Assembly: GCA_030549495.1 (NCBI GenBank)
Contig: JAUIRK010000786.1
Location: 297,247 to 361,246, forward strand
From: Nectonema munidae
Taxonomy: Eukaryota > Nematomorpha > Nectonematoida > Nectonematidae
Length of the DNA stretch: 64,000 bases
Direction: 5' to 3'
A model generated the notes under the pieces. That model saw nothing but the letters and a program-made list of their open reading frames with translations. It was not told the DNA's origin and searched no databases. Of this stretch, positions 34,616-45,340 are shown in pieces; positions within the stretch are counted from its first letter, which is position 1; each line of letters opens with the position of its first letter. A program made the position numbers and the translations under genes.

Positions 34616-36100
34616 TTTATTAAATGATTATTTATTTTCTTAAGTGAAAATAATATTAAAAAAAATAATAAAAACAATTTAATGAATTAGGTAAAGATAC
34701 GTGTAAAGACAGTGAAAAACAAAAGGTCTATACTCACAGACCTAAAATGAATGAAATGATCAAATGTAATGAGTACTGACTGAAAAAAGCTATTACAATA
34801 TGGGTCAAAGTTACCCCATATTTTTTAACCCCAAATATATCAGAAAAAGATATACTGTTAAATAAGATTTAACAATGATAAAAAAAATCTAGTTCAAATG
34901 CCTGAGTACAATTACTAAAATATGAAGATTTTGGAAACTTATTTAACATTTTCTCGCCAAACTAAGGCCTTATTGTTTTATCTTCATAAGTCTCATTTAA
35001 TACAATTGAATTATGACACCAACCATATTATATCAAAGTAATAAGGCTAATCTATAGAAAACAGCATATAAGAATTACTTGTTGTATATATTTTACATTT
35101 CTTCATGCTACATACCTCAATTTTAAACTGTGGGCTAATCTTTTCCCAAGGGTTAAAGTATCTCCAATTGACGGTATTAAATATTTCCAATTAAACATTA
35201 CAGTTAAAAAAATGAACATTGTGTTAGAAATATTTAGTTAGTATACATCAAATTCACATTTATAAAATAGAATGGATTAAAAGCTGAATTTAATAATATA
35301 TAAGAGAATATTCTACTCCAAATTAATAAGTTTTATACAAGAAACGTGTGTAAAAAGTTGAAATAAAAAATATGTGGTTTTGAAAGATTAGCACGAAGTT
35401 AAATTTTTATAAATATAATAATATAAGTGGCGAAAAGCCTTTCGTTCTCCATCAAATAATTTTAAATTCTCTCAATTCTATGTTTTTTATATTATTTTAA
35501 AACACCTACTTGGCTTATAAGTAAACTTTTCAATATTCAAAATCTAATTTGGACTATAGTTGATGAGAGGCAGTAATATAACCAGGAATTTTAACAATCC
35601 ACAAATTTTTCAGCGCGGAAAATATTTTTATTGCACATATAAATAAGTAATCTCTATAACTTAAAGCTTAAAAGTTATTGATTACTATAATTAAAAGTGT
35701 TAAATGTAACAGAATTTACATATAATTTATTGCATATAACCTAGGGAATGCAATAGCTAATTCATAAAAATTTAATGTTTGTAGCAAATTTCCTTTGAAA
35801 CATTTAAGAAGGTATTTTTTATTTATCATTAAAAACATTAAAAAAATTACCTTCCATTTATATTTCCTTTATTAGCATGTCTGTACGACCAAATAACTTA
35901 AATAAAATAGTTTGTAAGTTGGTTTGATGCGCCACCATACATAAGCCACCTAGGCTGGAAGAGTGTTTTTAAAATACAATAATAATTTTTTTCACTTGAC
36001 AAATCTAAGTGAAAGAGACATAGATACGGAGACATACATCTCTGATCGCTGACATCGTGCGGGTGTCTGTAAACTAGCACATGTGACTATCTTTACTCTA
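34616..36100. other. Non-coding stretch
   Basis: AT-rich, apart from a dispersed repeat copy at about 35570-35770 that matches 56540-56990. No gene is recognisable. Confidence 0.5.
35570..35770 (+). repeat. Dispersed hAT-like non-autonomous repeat, copy 1 (partial)
   Basis: Starts near GAGAGGCAGTAATATAACC and continues CACAAATTTTTCAGC and TATTTTTATTGCACAT. It aligns with 56540-56990 (GAGGCAGTAATGTAGCC, CATAAATTTTTCATC, TATTTTTATAGCGCAT). Old and partial. Confidence 0.6.
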
Positions 36101-36109
36101 AGCTTCAGA

Positions 36110-36689
36110 GAGCGTCCTCAGGTTGCGGATAGAGGAGCGTCCTATAGATATATAAGATAGCTGCGAATACACAGAATAAGCAGTCGCTGACAATTGAGTA
36201 ACCTAACTTGAGAAGCCTTTATGGTTGGTTTAAAAAGGTCTAAAAACAATTTACAAAAATGGCTAAAACATACAATAGGGGGCATCTGCCACAAGAAGGC
36301 AGAGTAGGAGGAATCAGCTGCCATGACTGGAACAACAAAATATATATGTAACTTATGCAACAAATATATATATAAAAACACTACATCAATTAGATGCAAC
36401 CACAACATAGCATACTGGTTACATATCAAATGCACACAAATCTCACTTAAAAAGTACAACGCAAACTGGACAACCAACACAATTTTCACAAAGGATTTCA
36501 GCTTCTCACCCAATAACAAAACCCTTAGCGACAAAAAACTTCACACAATCAGCAGTCCACATTCATACAACTACAAGTAAATATCAACGGTCTTAAAAGC
36601 AAATTCACAGAATTAGAACAACTTATCCAACAACACTCTCCTAACATCATAACATTTCAAGAAACAAAATTAAATAATGTCATAAAAAC
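36110..36689 (+). pseudogene. LINE 5' region: zinc-finger N-terminus and start of endonuclease
   Basis: A probable 5' untranslated region leads to a Met at 36323. It opens 'MTGTTKYICNLCNKYIYKN', then 'TSIRCN', 'AYWLHIKCTQISLKKYN': a Cys/His finger like those that start some animal LINE proteins. After a frame change, 'VNINGLKSKFTELEQLIQQH' and 'PNIITFQETKLN' are the first block of the apurinic-type endonuclease, with the catalytic Glu in QETK. The frame then ends where an inverted repeat begins at 36690. No RT follows directly, so the copy is broken. Confidence 0.7.
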
Positions 36690-39372
36690 GGGCGTGACTT
36701 TTTACCCAAACCTACCCAAACTCATTTCAAAATGTAAAAATATTTGAACTGTTTGATTATTTTGAAAGATTGGAGCGTTTTATACATTTTTTTCCAATTA
36801 TTTTTCTGCTCAGTGAAATAAATGTTTTTATGTGCTATTTTGGATTTTTCACTAAAGCATCTTTTGCTTCAGTAATAAGATCTTTTCAAAATTAAATTAA
36901 AATAATTTATTTAATATTTTTTGTATCATTTACAATGTTTTGATTTTGAACATTCTGTTTTTACAATATGTTGTTAAATTTTTTTTTTGGTGTAGGTAGG
37001 TTTTAAATCAGTTTTTATATAAAAGATTGAAAAGTTTAAATCAATGTTTAAAGAACTATATCTGTTAACTGGGAAAAAATGTGAAGTCTCAAAAATATTA
37101 TTGATAAAAAATACAAAAGATAAAAAATTCTGTCTCATTTTCCGACATCGCGCTTCCCTTTGCATCCATAAGCTAACCATCTTGACTCCCCAAGGAGGAT
37201 GTCTTTCTGATATCCTCTGGCTAGTTGTCATAGACCCGCTTCTCGATCTAATCCACACCAACACTGATTTCTCCCAATGTTTTTCAGACGACATATTATT
37301 CACCTTCACCAGTAACTCTCAACAAGAAAACCTCACCAAATCCTCTTCATTTCTACTAAGGCTACAAGAAAGAGCAAACACACATAAGATATTCTTTAAC
37401 TCCAGCAAAACAAATCTCATTCACTTTACACGCAGGCGCATAGACCATTTACCCCTTCATTTAAATACCTCTACTTCTATAACTGCATCAAAGACTATCA
37501 AATATCTAGGACAAAACCTTCAGTCCAACCTAAAATTTTCAATACACTTTAAAAAAATATACCAAAAACTCTCAGTCACCCTTTTTTCACTTAAAAGCGC
37601 TATCTCTTATAAATGGGGCCTCCGTCCCAAACACACCAAATACATATACATATCCTTAATCCTACCAGTAATTCAATACGGAATTCTTTCCTGGGGCATC
37701 TCCTTAAAACACCCCACAACCATACATTTTCTTAACAAGATACACCGTCTCTGTCTACTTTGCATCACCAACGCATATAGTACTACTTCCACACAATGCC
37801 TAGAAATTCTAACTAACACCCTACCATTACAACTTCAACTTAAAAAACTATTATTAAGCGCTTCATCCTGACATACAACAACTTAATTCCCCCATTTCAT
37901 CCGATCACACCCCAACACAATACTCCATCCTATTCTTTCTACTCACATCTATTAGCAAAATACGCTCCAAATATTGCTAACTACCGAGTTCATCCCTCGA
38001 TACACCCATCTCTTTTAACTCACCCATCTGCACAAAACCCTCTCAAAACATCCATATGCAAAAACAAATTTTTTGCAAAACAATCAATTTCATACCTTTG
38101 CTCTACTTCTTCACCAACCTCCCTACGCATCTTCACAGACGCCTCAAAGAAGTCCCTAAGTACCTCCTTTGCTTACGCCTTCTTCAAAGGCTCTTCCACT
38201 AGCCCATTTTACACCCATCGATCCCAATTAAATCCTCTACTCTCAATCCTCGAATGCGAAATCTTTAGCCTTTTACACGCCTGCACTACGATCACTAACA
38301 ACATTAACCACTTCCTTCCCCACTTTACTACCATCCATTTCTATACCGATGCACAAAACATAATCCACGATCTCTCTCTATCACACAACATCCCTTTTCC
38401 CTCCTTTCAACTCGCCTCCTCCCTAATCAATCTTACAAAACATTTCCACATACACCTATGTTTGTGCCCTGCTCATCTAAACATACCAGAAAACTCCCTA
38501 GTAGACTACTTAACATCAAACTTACACCTAACCTCCCACATTCCTCTCAACTCCCTACCTCTCAAAACCTTTCTAACACACATTCACTTATCCTCTCTAG
38601 AAGAATGGCAGATATCCATATCTTCATCTCAAAATGCACTAATCTCCTCTTTACCACACATCAGCACAATTCACAAAACTTTCAAAAACAAAAAATTTAC
38701 ACCACCTCGTTCAACCATTCGTTGGCTATCAGACCATTGCCCATGCAAAGCATATCTTTTCCGAATTAAAGTAAGCGAAAATCCATACTGTCGTTTCGGA
38801 TGCGACACAATAGAAACGCCATACCACCTCATATTCACATGTCAAATCTTTTTTTATCATCGCTAAGATCTTCTATTTCGCTGCCTTTCTCAACTTAACA
38901 AATCTCCAACAACACTCTCAGATCTTCTGTTACACCCAACACTACTAAAATCCCTAGCAACCCTCATTGACACCATTGAAACAACTCTCACCACCGTCGA
39001 TAACCCTATAAACTAATCTGCTTTTCTCTTCTACTTTTAGGACAACCTATCTCTACCAACATCTGCATCTTCCTTAACCAACTCTCAAGCTTACGCGAGC
39101 ATATCAGCTCACGCTGGAAAGTGCTTTGAAATCTACCTACCTACCTACCTACCTACCTAAAAATTGAATTGAATCATGGTTGGAATTAATAAAAATCAAA
39201 AAACTTAAAAAAATTATATTTTAAATTTGACTTTATATTGAAAAAAATCTAGGGGAGATAATAATTTTTGTTTTTAATCTTTTACTTAGAGCCTTTTTAT
39301 TTTGATGCTTTTTTATCCAAAAAGAATTTTTGAAAAGAGTTTGGTTAAGTTTGGGTAAAAAGTCACGACGCC
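36690..39372. mobile_element. Segment bounded by about 35-bp inverted repeats, carrying a LINE copy
   Basis: The left end GTGACTTTTTACCCAAAC (36693-36710) and its continuation CCAAACTC have a near-perfect inverted copy at 39336-39372; the outermost bases are GGGC and, on the complement of the right end, GGCGTC. The left inner part (36730-37100) is AT-rich with no gene I recognise. The rest is the LINE copy at about 37110-39165. It looks like a DNA transposon of unknown superfamily that later received a 5'-truncated LINE. No clear target duplication was found. Confidence 0.5.
37110..39165 (+). pseudogene. 5'-truncated LINE: end of reverse transcriptase, RNase H, zinc knuckle, (CTAC)n tail
   Basis: The reverse transcriptase begins inside the domain at 'LTILTPQGGCLSDILW' and goes on to the active-site block 'CFSDDILFTFTS' (FSDD in place of the usual YADD), 'NSSKTNLIHFTRR', 'KYLGQNLQSNLKFSIHFKKI' and 'PVIQYGILSWGI'. 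After a stop and frame change, RNase H follows: 'IFTDASKKSLS', 'ILECEIFSLLHAC', 'FYTDAQNIIHD' and 'HLNIPENSLVDYL', holding the Asp-Glu-Asp-Asp set. A Cys-rich end 'NPYCRFGCDTIETPYHLIFT' follows. The tail is six CTAC units at 39133-39159. This domain order suits the I/Jockey/R1 group. Endonuclease and early RT are missing, as expected of target-primed 5' truncation. Confidence 0.8.
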
Positions 39373-39490
39373 TCAAGGCTCCTAACTCTCAAAAACAAAT
39401 TCGCAAAAACTGAGATTAACCATCTTAAGCATAATGCGAGCATATAGCCTTACGTTTGAAAGTGCTTTGATATATCTCCAACCAACCAGG
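39373..39490 (+). repeat. Internally deleted LINE-derived fragment
   Basis: It starts with endonuclease-like text ('LKNKFAKTEINHLKH', compare 'LKSKFTELEQLIQQH' at 36.6 kb) and passes straight into a LINE 3' tail. There, GCGAGCATATAGC and GAAAGTGCTTTGATAT match GCGAGCATATCAGC and GAAAGTGCTTTGAAAT just before the (CTAC)n tract at 39.1 kb. So it joins the two ends of a LINE without its middle. Confidence 0.55.
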
Positions 39491-39917
39491 CTTTAAAGTG
39501 AATAAAAATAAAAGTTATTAAAGAGTATATCTAATATCTTCTTGATTTGTTAATTAGTGTTATTTTATAAAAATATGAATAAATTAAAGCATTAAGAAAT
39601 TTCTAGGGTTTTTTTTTATAGTTTTACCCATAATTTGTTTGAAAAAATGTATGTGAAATTTTAATTAAAAAAATTTTTTTTTCGCTTACCCATTTTTATC
39701 ATTATCGAGGTAATTAAAATGGCTAACATTATTCTCATGTTCTTTTACATAACTTTATAGCCTAAGATTATTTTTTTCTGATAAGAAACTTGAAGTTATG
39801 TTAAATTTCATGTTCATATCTTTTATTATTGAGTTGCAATTTAGCTTTATCTGTGAGCTCATTTTTCCACGACCCCATTTTTTGAATTATGCTGTAAAAT
39901 TTGATTAAAATATAATA

Positions 39918-41505
39918 AGGGGTCGTTCACAATTAATGTCAACCAATTTTTGTCACATTTTGCCACCTCCCCCCTGTTGTTAACTTCACTTTACCCCCTC
40001 CCACTTTTAGTTGACATCAGTAAGAAAAAAATATAAAAAATTATTATTTTGTAGAAAATATTAAAATATTCAGCCCAAAACTATTTTCACCTTCATATTT
40101 ATCTTCTACTTTTTCGTACCTTTCTATTTCTAAAATTATTTGGCCTTGTGTAGGTTTAAAGATGCAAAATGATTAGTGCTTGTTTTTTTCTTTGATTAAT
40201 ACAAAAGTACTTTGAACACTTCAAGCAACTGCGGCGTTCTATTAAAGTTCTTCCTTAGGCATCCAATTTTTAAAAAGAAAGGTAGAACTCATCGAAATAT
40301 ATACTTAATCCAAGATTTTTCATATATGGGCTTGAAATAGTGAACCAAAATGACCGTTTATAATGTCTATAGTTAAGCCTGTTGTTGAACTAATTGCAAC
40401 AAACAAGAGGTGGTAAAAACCTAAAACAGAATTAACAAAAATGCAGGTAACAACTTTTGCTTGAAAACACATACTTTAATTTCAATGAAAGTTTAATTTG
40501 TTTTTTTTTTTAAATATTTATATAATTTTTAAATAACTTTATAGTGGGTAGTCCTTTGGAGCAATTTCATTGATTTCTCCTCAAAAATTTACTTTGTATA
40601 TAATATAAAAATGATATAAAAACTATTCGGAGGCATATAAGTTAGTGTATTTTTCAAAATTAGTTACATTTTTCATTTCATTGTCTCATTTTTATCCAAT
40701 TTCTTCTTTTGGTTTTCTTTTATGTAAAAAAATGATCTTTTTTTTATGTAAAATGATACAACGTTTACACGAAACATCATGGCTGTTATTTTTGAGAAAT
40801 GATGTGAATTTTTTAAAAAGAAATACTAGTTCTTTAAAAAATATCATCGGAAAAACTAATACATACGCTGTTATTTTACACCAGTTGCCTTGTTCGTTGC
40901 ATTTGAGATACAATGGTTTTATTTTTTTAATGTTACATTTTGATTGATGCAAATGATAAAAATGTTAAATTTGAAATGAGCAAATTTCTTGACGTTATAT
41001 AAGTGGAAAAGTGAGGTCTATTGATAATGGAAAACTATGTAGAATAATTTAAAATGAATACAACAAACGAGGTAACTTGTCTAAAATAACAGCGTATGTA
41101 GAAAATAATGATTTTGCACAGTCCACCACATGTTAAAAAAGGATATATATATATATATCACATAAACTAAAAAAATTAATCCTCCATATTTTTTGCCAAA
41201 AAATTGTTAAAATTCAACAAACGTTTAATATAAATTAAAGTTTTTATATCTTGACAGCTATGTAAAGTTTTGTGAGTTTTCAAATACTCCAAAAAAAGCT
41301 ATAAGCGTTTAAAAAATTTTAACTTTAAATACTATATAGTTCGCTCTCGCTTCTTTGCATATGCACTGCCTCCGAAGCTTATATTATCTATATATAATGT
41401 TGATGTCAACTTTTCCAAACCCCCCTTCTCCTGTCCACCTATTGTCAACTTGAAGCCTCCCACCTCCCTCCCAGTTTGTGTTGACGTCAATTGTGAATGA
41501 CCCCT
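39918..41505. mobile_element. 1.6-kb TIR element without a recognised gene
   Basis: Left end AGGGGTCGTTCACAATTAAT then GTCAAC; the complement of the right end is AGGGGTCATTCACAATTGAC then GTCAAC. Both ends continue into C-rich CCACCTCCC-type or matching G-rich text and a second GTTGACATC motif. Interior DNA is AT-rich. A 100-codon plus-strand and an 86-codon minus-strand open stretch near 40650-40950 are short and unrecognised. I read it as a non-autonomous DNA transposon; the superfamily and the target duplication are unresolved. Confidence 0.65.
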
Positions 41506-42403
41506 AAACAGATTAAGTCAATTTAAATAAAGTTTACCATATCAAATATTTCAAGTCTCCTTCATTTGGCGGGAGACTCACGTAATCAGACTCTGTCTCC
41601 CGCTTGAACTTTGAAATCCGCCGTATTTTGACTCGGTAAAAATATTTTCCTAAACTGAAAGAGAGGGAAAACTTGCCTCAGGATTGTAATAATTTGTTAA
41701 TAACAATACAGTGACTACTAAAATATTAATCAACATGTGTCAAGTATAAAATTAATGCTTCAATCGAATCACACATACACTACATTTATCTTGATTTTGA
41801 TGAGTTTTTTTGCTGCTAGAAAGTTTGATAAAAATTCCAGTATTACAAAATTGATGGTGTGTTGTTTTGCTAGTGTGTATCGACTACGTAGAAGTAAATA
41901 ATAAGAGATTTGCGTTATTACATTGCTGTGCTTTATACATCACATTTTTATTTTTTCACTTTTGAGTTTTCAAATCTTTTAAATATCATTTCAAAATAAA
42001 TAATAAATGGGTAAGAGCTTTTTTTTAAATATACAGTCTATTTTCGATATAAGCACTTGTCTAGCTTGGCTAAACTCATGCTTATACTGATTATAGGCTT
42101 ACAAGCATTTATCAAACTATTTTTACCAGTCTACTTATTCTTTTTTTTAGATTAATTAAATAATATTGATGAGGTCTTTTCATATAAAAAACAAATTTTT
42201 TCCATTTTTTAAAAAATATATATGAAATTAAAATGAACACATTTTTTGGTAAAATAATTTTAAAACTACCTCCTTTTTTAATAAAATTAAATGTTAAATT
42301 TTATGTTTTTCAAGCATTTTTAAAGCAATTTTCACGCAACTTTATGCAATCGTTCACCTTTTTGTAAATCACATGTTTTTCTCATTTTTGCAGTAATTTA
42401 TAA
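41506..42403. other. Non-coding stretch upstream of a hAT transposase
   Basis: AT-rich, probably including the 5' non-coding end of the hAT element that follows. A short string near 42032 (CAGTCTATTTTCGATATAAG) might be a terminal repeat, but no partner was found. Confidence 0.4.
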
Positions 42404-43198
42404 TGAGTTTAACTATTGATTCTCATGTAGAGACAAATCAACCTTTACTAAGAAGAAGATGTTTAAATACAATGAATATTACCAATATAAAAGCAAGTTT
42501 CAAGAAGAATAGACGAAGATATATCCTTTTATTTGTCAAGGGAAGATGTCTATAGCTACAGGTGTAATGTATGTCAGCGGATTTTTAATTGTGGTCATCA
42601 AGGAAAAGGTGACATTGAAAGACACATCAAAAGTTACACACACAAAACCACAGCCTAAGCTGGGATTTCTACCTCAATCTGATAACCAGTTTATCAAAGC
42701 TGAATGGAAGTCGCTAATTTTTTAATCCACCACAATCTACCTATAGCTGTCTCTGACCACCTTGGCCCTTTGTTCAAAGATATATTTCCTGACAGCTCGA
42801 TTGCAAGATCATATTCTTCAGCCAGGACAAAAACTACAAGCATAATCAACGGTGCACTAGCGCCATATTACAGAGAAAACCTAATTTCTTTAATTCAGAA
42901 AGAGCCCTTTGCTCTTGCAATAGATGGGTCAAGTCCTTAACCTTCGCTTTACGGACTCTATGCATTTTTTACACTAAAAATTTTTGAGGCGTTTTTTATC
43001 AATGTGCCTCCATAGAAACCTATTATGAAAGTTGCATGTAAATTTTCTATTTCACACACTTTACACAATGTGACATTAAAATTTAAATTTTATCGAATAA
43101 TTTTTGAAAAAAATAGAAAAAACTTCTCAACATGACGTTTTATAAAATAGATGGCGTTAAAAATAAAAACATGAACTTGAAGAATTCACCAAAATTTA

Positions 43199-44899
43199 TT
43201 TACAGTTGATGCACAAAATTGAAGAATGAGATTTACAGATAAACAAAGAACACTTTTCACATTGTCTGGATGTTTTGTTCTTCTTAGATACGCAAAAAGA
43301 ACAAGAAGCTCTTTTTTTACTAGAACTTGGCTCCAAAGGTTCAGACACACACTCTCTAATGCCATAAAAATGGAAAAGATGCTTGATGTTCATCTGCAAT
43401 TCAGATATGGTAGAGCGAGCTTTCATACATTCTTCAGCCAAGTAAAAAGCTAGGCTTTTTATAAAGACTTTTCTTCCACTGTCTTTTTGGAGAGGATAAT
43501 CTTGAGGTGCATTGAACTTAGCAACAATCCAAGTGTTCAAGGTGCATATATCTAGGTAATTACAAAAAGCCACTAAGGGCCATCGTCTTGTAGGTTTATA
43601 TGCACGGTATGCTTTTATCATCCTGTTGCCAACATCAACACCACCTTTGTGTTCATTGTAAGCCAGAAGACTTTCGGGTTTTGAATCAATATTGCTGATT
43701 TGAACATTTTTATGCTGGGAAGAGAGTAAGTAGACTACCTTGAAGTTTCTCCGAGCATGCTTCTTAGGAATATATGCGGCAATGGACACGTAATCTGAGT
43801 ATATAATACGGCTTTCGCACTCATTCAAACGCAGTTCTTTGAGATGAAGGGGACGAAACACAATTGGCAAAAACCTCTTGTTGGACATAATTGTTCCACA
43901 AAGAGATAAACACTTGTTATGTGCCCATACAGCAAGTTCATGAGTGGTAAAAAACGATCCGTAAACAGACCACAACCTTTTGGAACATTGCTATTTTCAA
44001 CCAGTCTCTTTACAATTGATGATCCAGAAAAATATGTGGAGTCTTGCAATCCAGACACATAAACTTCAGAGAGCATAAAGTAATTGTATATTGAATCGCA
44101 AATATGGTAAAACTTCATACCGTACCTGCCAGGTTTGTGAGGGTCATAGACTTTGACTGGACAGCCCCTCTGAATGATACGAGCTGCTCATCAATTGTCA
44201 CAGAAGAATGAGCAGTCCAAAACTTTGGAAAAACTTTATAGAAGTGATCGTGTATATGTCTGATAGGGCTTATCTTGTCATTTTTATCACGTTCATCTTT
44301 TTTATCAAATCTGATGAAAATTTGAATTAAAGTGAACATGTCGCGTCCAATGGCAGCTTTCAAAAAGGACTTGCAAATGTTGAAAACAAATCAGAAATTT
44401 TAATTTTTTGGTCGCAATTTTGACCAATATAAAGAAGTGTGGCAAAATAAGAGAGTAGGTGATAAACCTTGAAGTTCAAGTAACAATATTTGAGATTTGA
44501 GTTTTTAGGACAATTTGATCTGAAAAAAATGAATAATAACACAAATCACATATGAAAAAAAACTTACTCATAGTTGCTTTTAAGTTTTAACATTGTCATA
44601 GAGTATATATGCTGAACTATTTCAGGTGTCATGAAACATTTGAAAATAGATAGAGCATTAGAGTTATTTTTACATTGTCCTTTGGGGCCTGCAGGATGAT
44701 TAGAAAAGTTTCGGATGTTTATTCTCTCTACTCTACCACTTAAACTTGCACGTGGATCCCAGTAAAATTCCGTGGAATCAGGAGCTACTAAGTTGTCATT
44801 TATTTCTTGTGAAATTTCAAATGAAGAATTGCTGGATGATTCAGAGGAACAATTAGAAATTGAGGAAATATCTCCAGTTTCCTGTGAAGTACTAGACAT
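43199..44899 (-). pseudogene. piggyBac transposase with a 48-nt intron and C-terminal zinc finger
   Basis: Exon 1 (44899 to 44568) starts 'MSSTSQETGDISSISNCSSE' and has 'STEFYWDPRASLSGR'. An intron of about 48 nt (44567-44520; donor GTAAGT, acceptor TTTTTTCAG) leads into 'SNLKYCYLNFKVYHLLSYFA'. Next come 'IRHIHDHFYKVFPKFWTAHS', 'YGMKFYHICDS' (first catalytic Asp), 'NVPKGCGLFTDRF' (second), and 'LAYNEHKGGVDVGNRMIKAY' (third). The end is a cysteine-rich domain, 'CSFCVSKKNKTSRQCEKCSL' and 'ICKSHSSILCINC', which binds the terminal repeats. Frame changes lie near 44370, 44130 and 43960. Catalytic Asp residues are conserved, so decay is recent. Confidence 0.85.
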
Positions 44900-45032
44900 T
44901 AGAAATTTGGAAAGTCAAGAGAAGCTACTGAAGTCAATCGAATGCGAAAGGAATGAAGCAAATACCAAAATGTAAGGGAGCACGATGGAGTGAAAATTTA
45001 TTGATTGTTCCAGTGAGCATGTCACTCACTAT

Positions 45033-45340
45033 GCGTCTTTGCGAAACATACACCACAATTGTGTTTACTACGTAATCAGCAATGAGTTCAATGATTTTCT
45101 CCTTACTCTGCGTCTTTGCGAAACATACACCACAATTTTGTTTACTACGTAATAAGCAATGTTTTCAATGATTTTTCTCCTTACTCTGCGTCTTTGCGAA
45201 ACATACACCACAATTGTGTTTACTACGTAATCAGCAATGAGTTCAATGATTTTCTCCTTACTCTGCTTCTTTGCGAAACATACACCACAATTTTGTTTAT
45301 TACGTAATCAGCAATGCGTTCAATGATTTTTCTTCTTACA
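45033..45340. repeat. Four tandem 77-78-bp units inside the piggyBac element
   Basis: Units start at 45033, 45110, 45188 and 45265 with GCGTCTTTGCGAAACATACA or a one-base variant. Units 1 and 3 share CAATTGTG and AATGAGTTCAATGA; units 2 and 4 share CAATTTTG and a longer T run. So the array looks like a duplicated 155-bp dimer. It lies between the transposase start and the nearer element end, where such arrays can bind the transposase. Confidence 0.85.

Noticed and set aside
40645-40952. Overlapping open stretches on both strands inside the 39.9-kb TIR element
   Set aside because: Short, biased by AT-rich codons, and without transposase motifs; not enough to call a gene.
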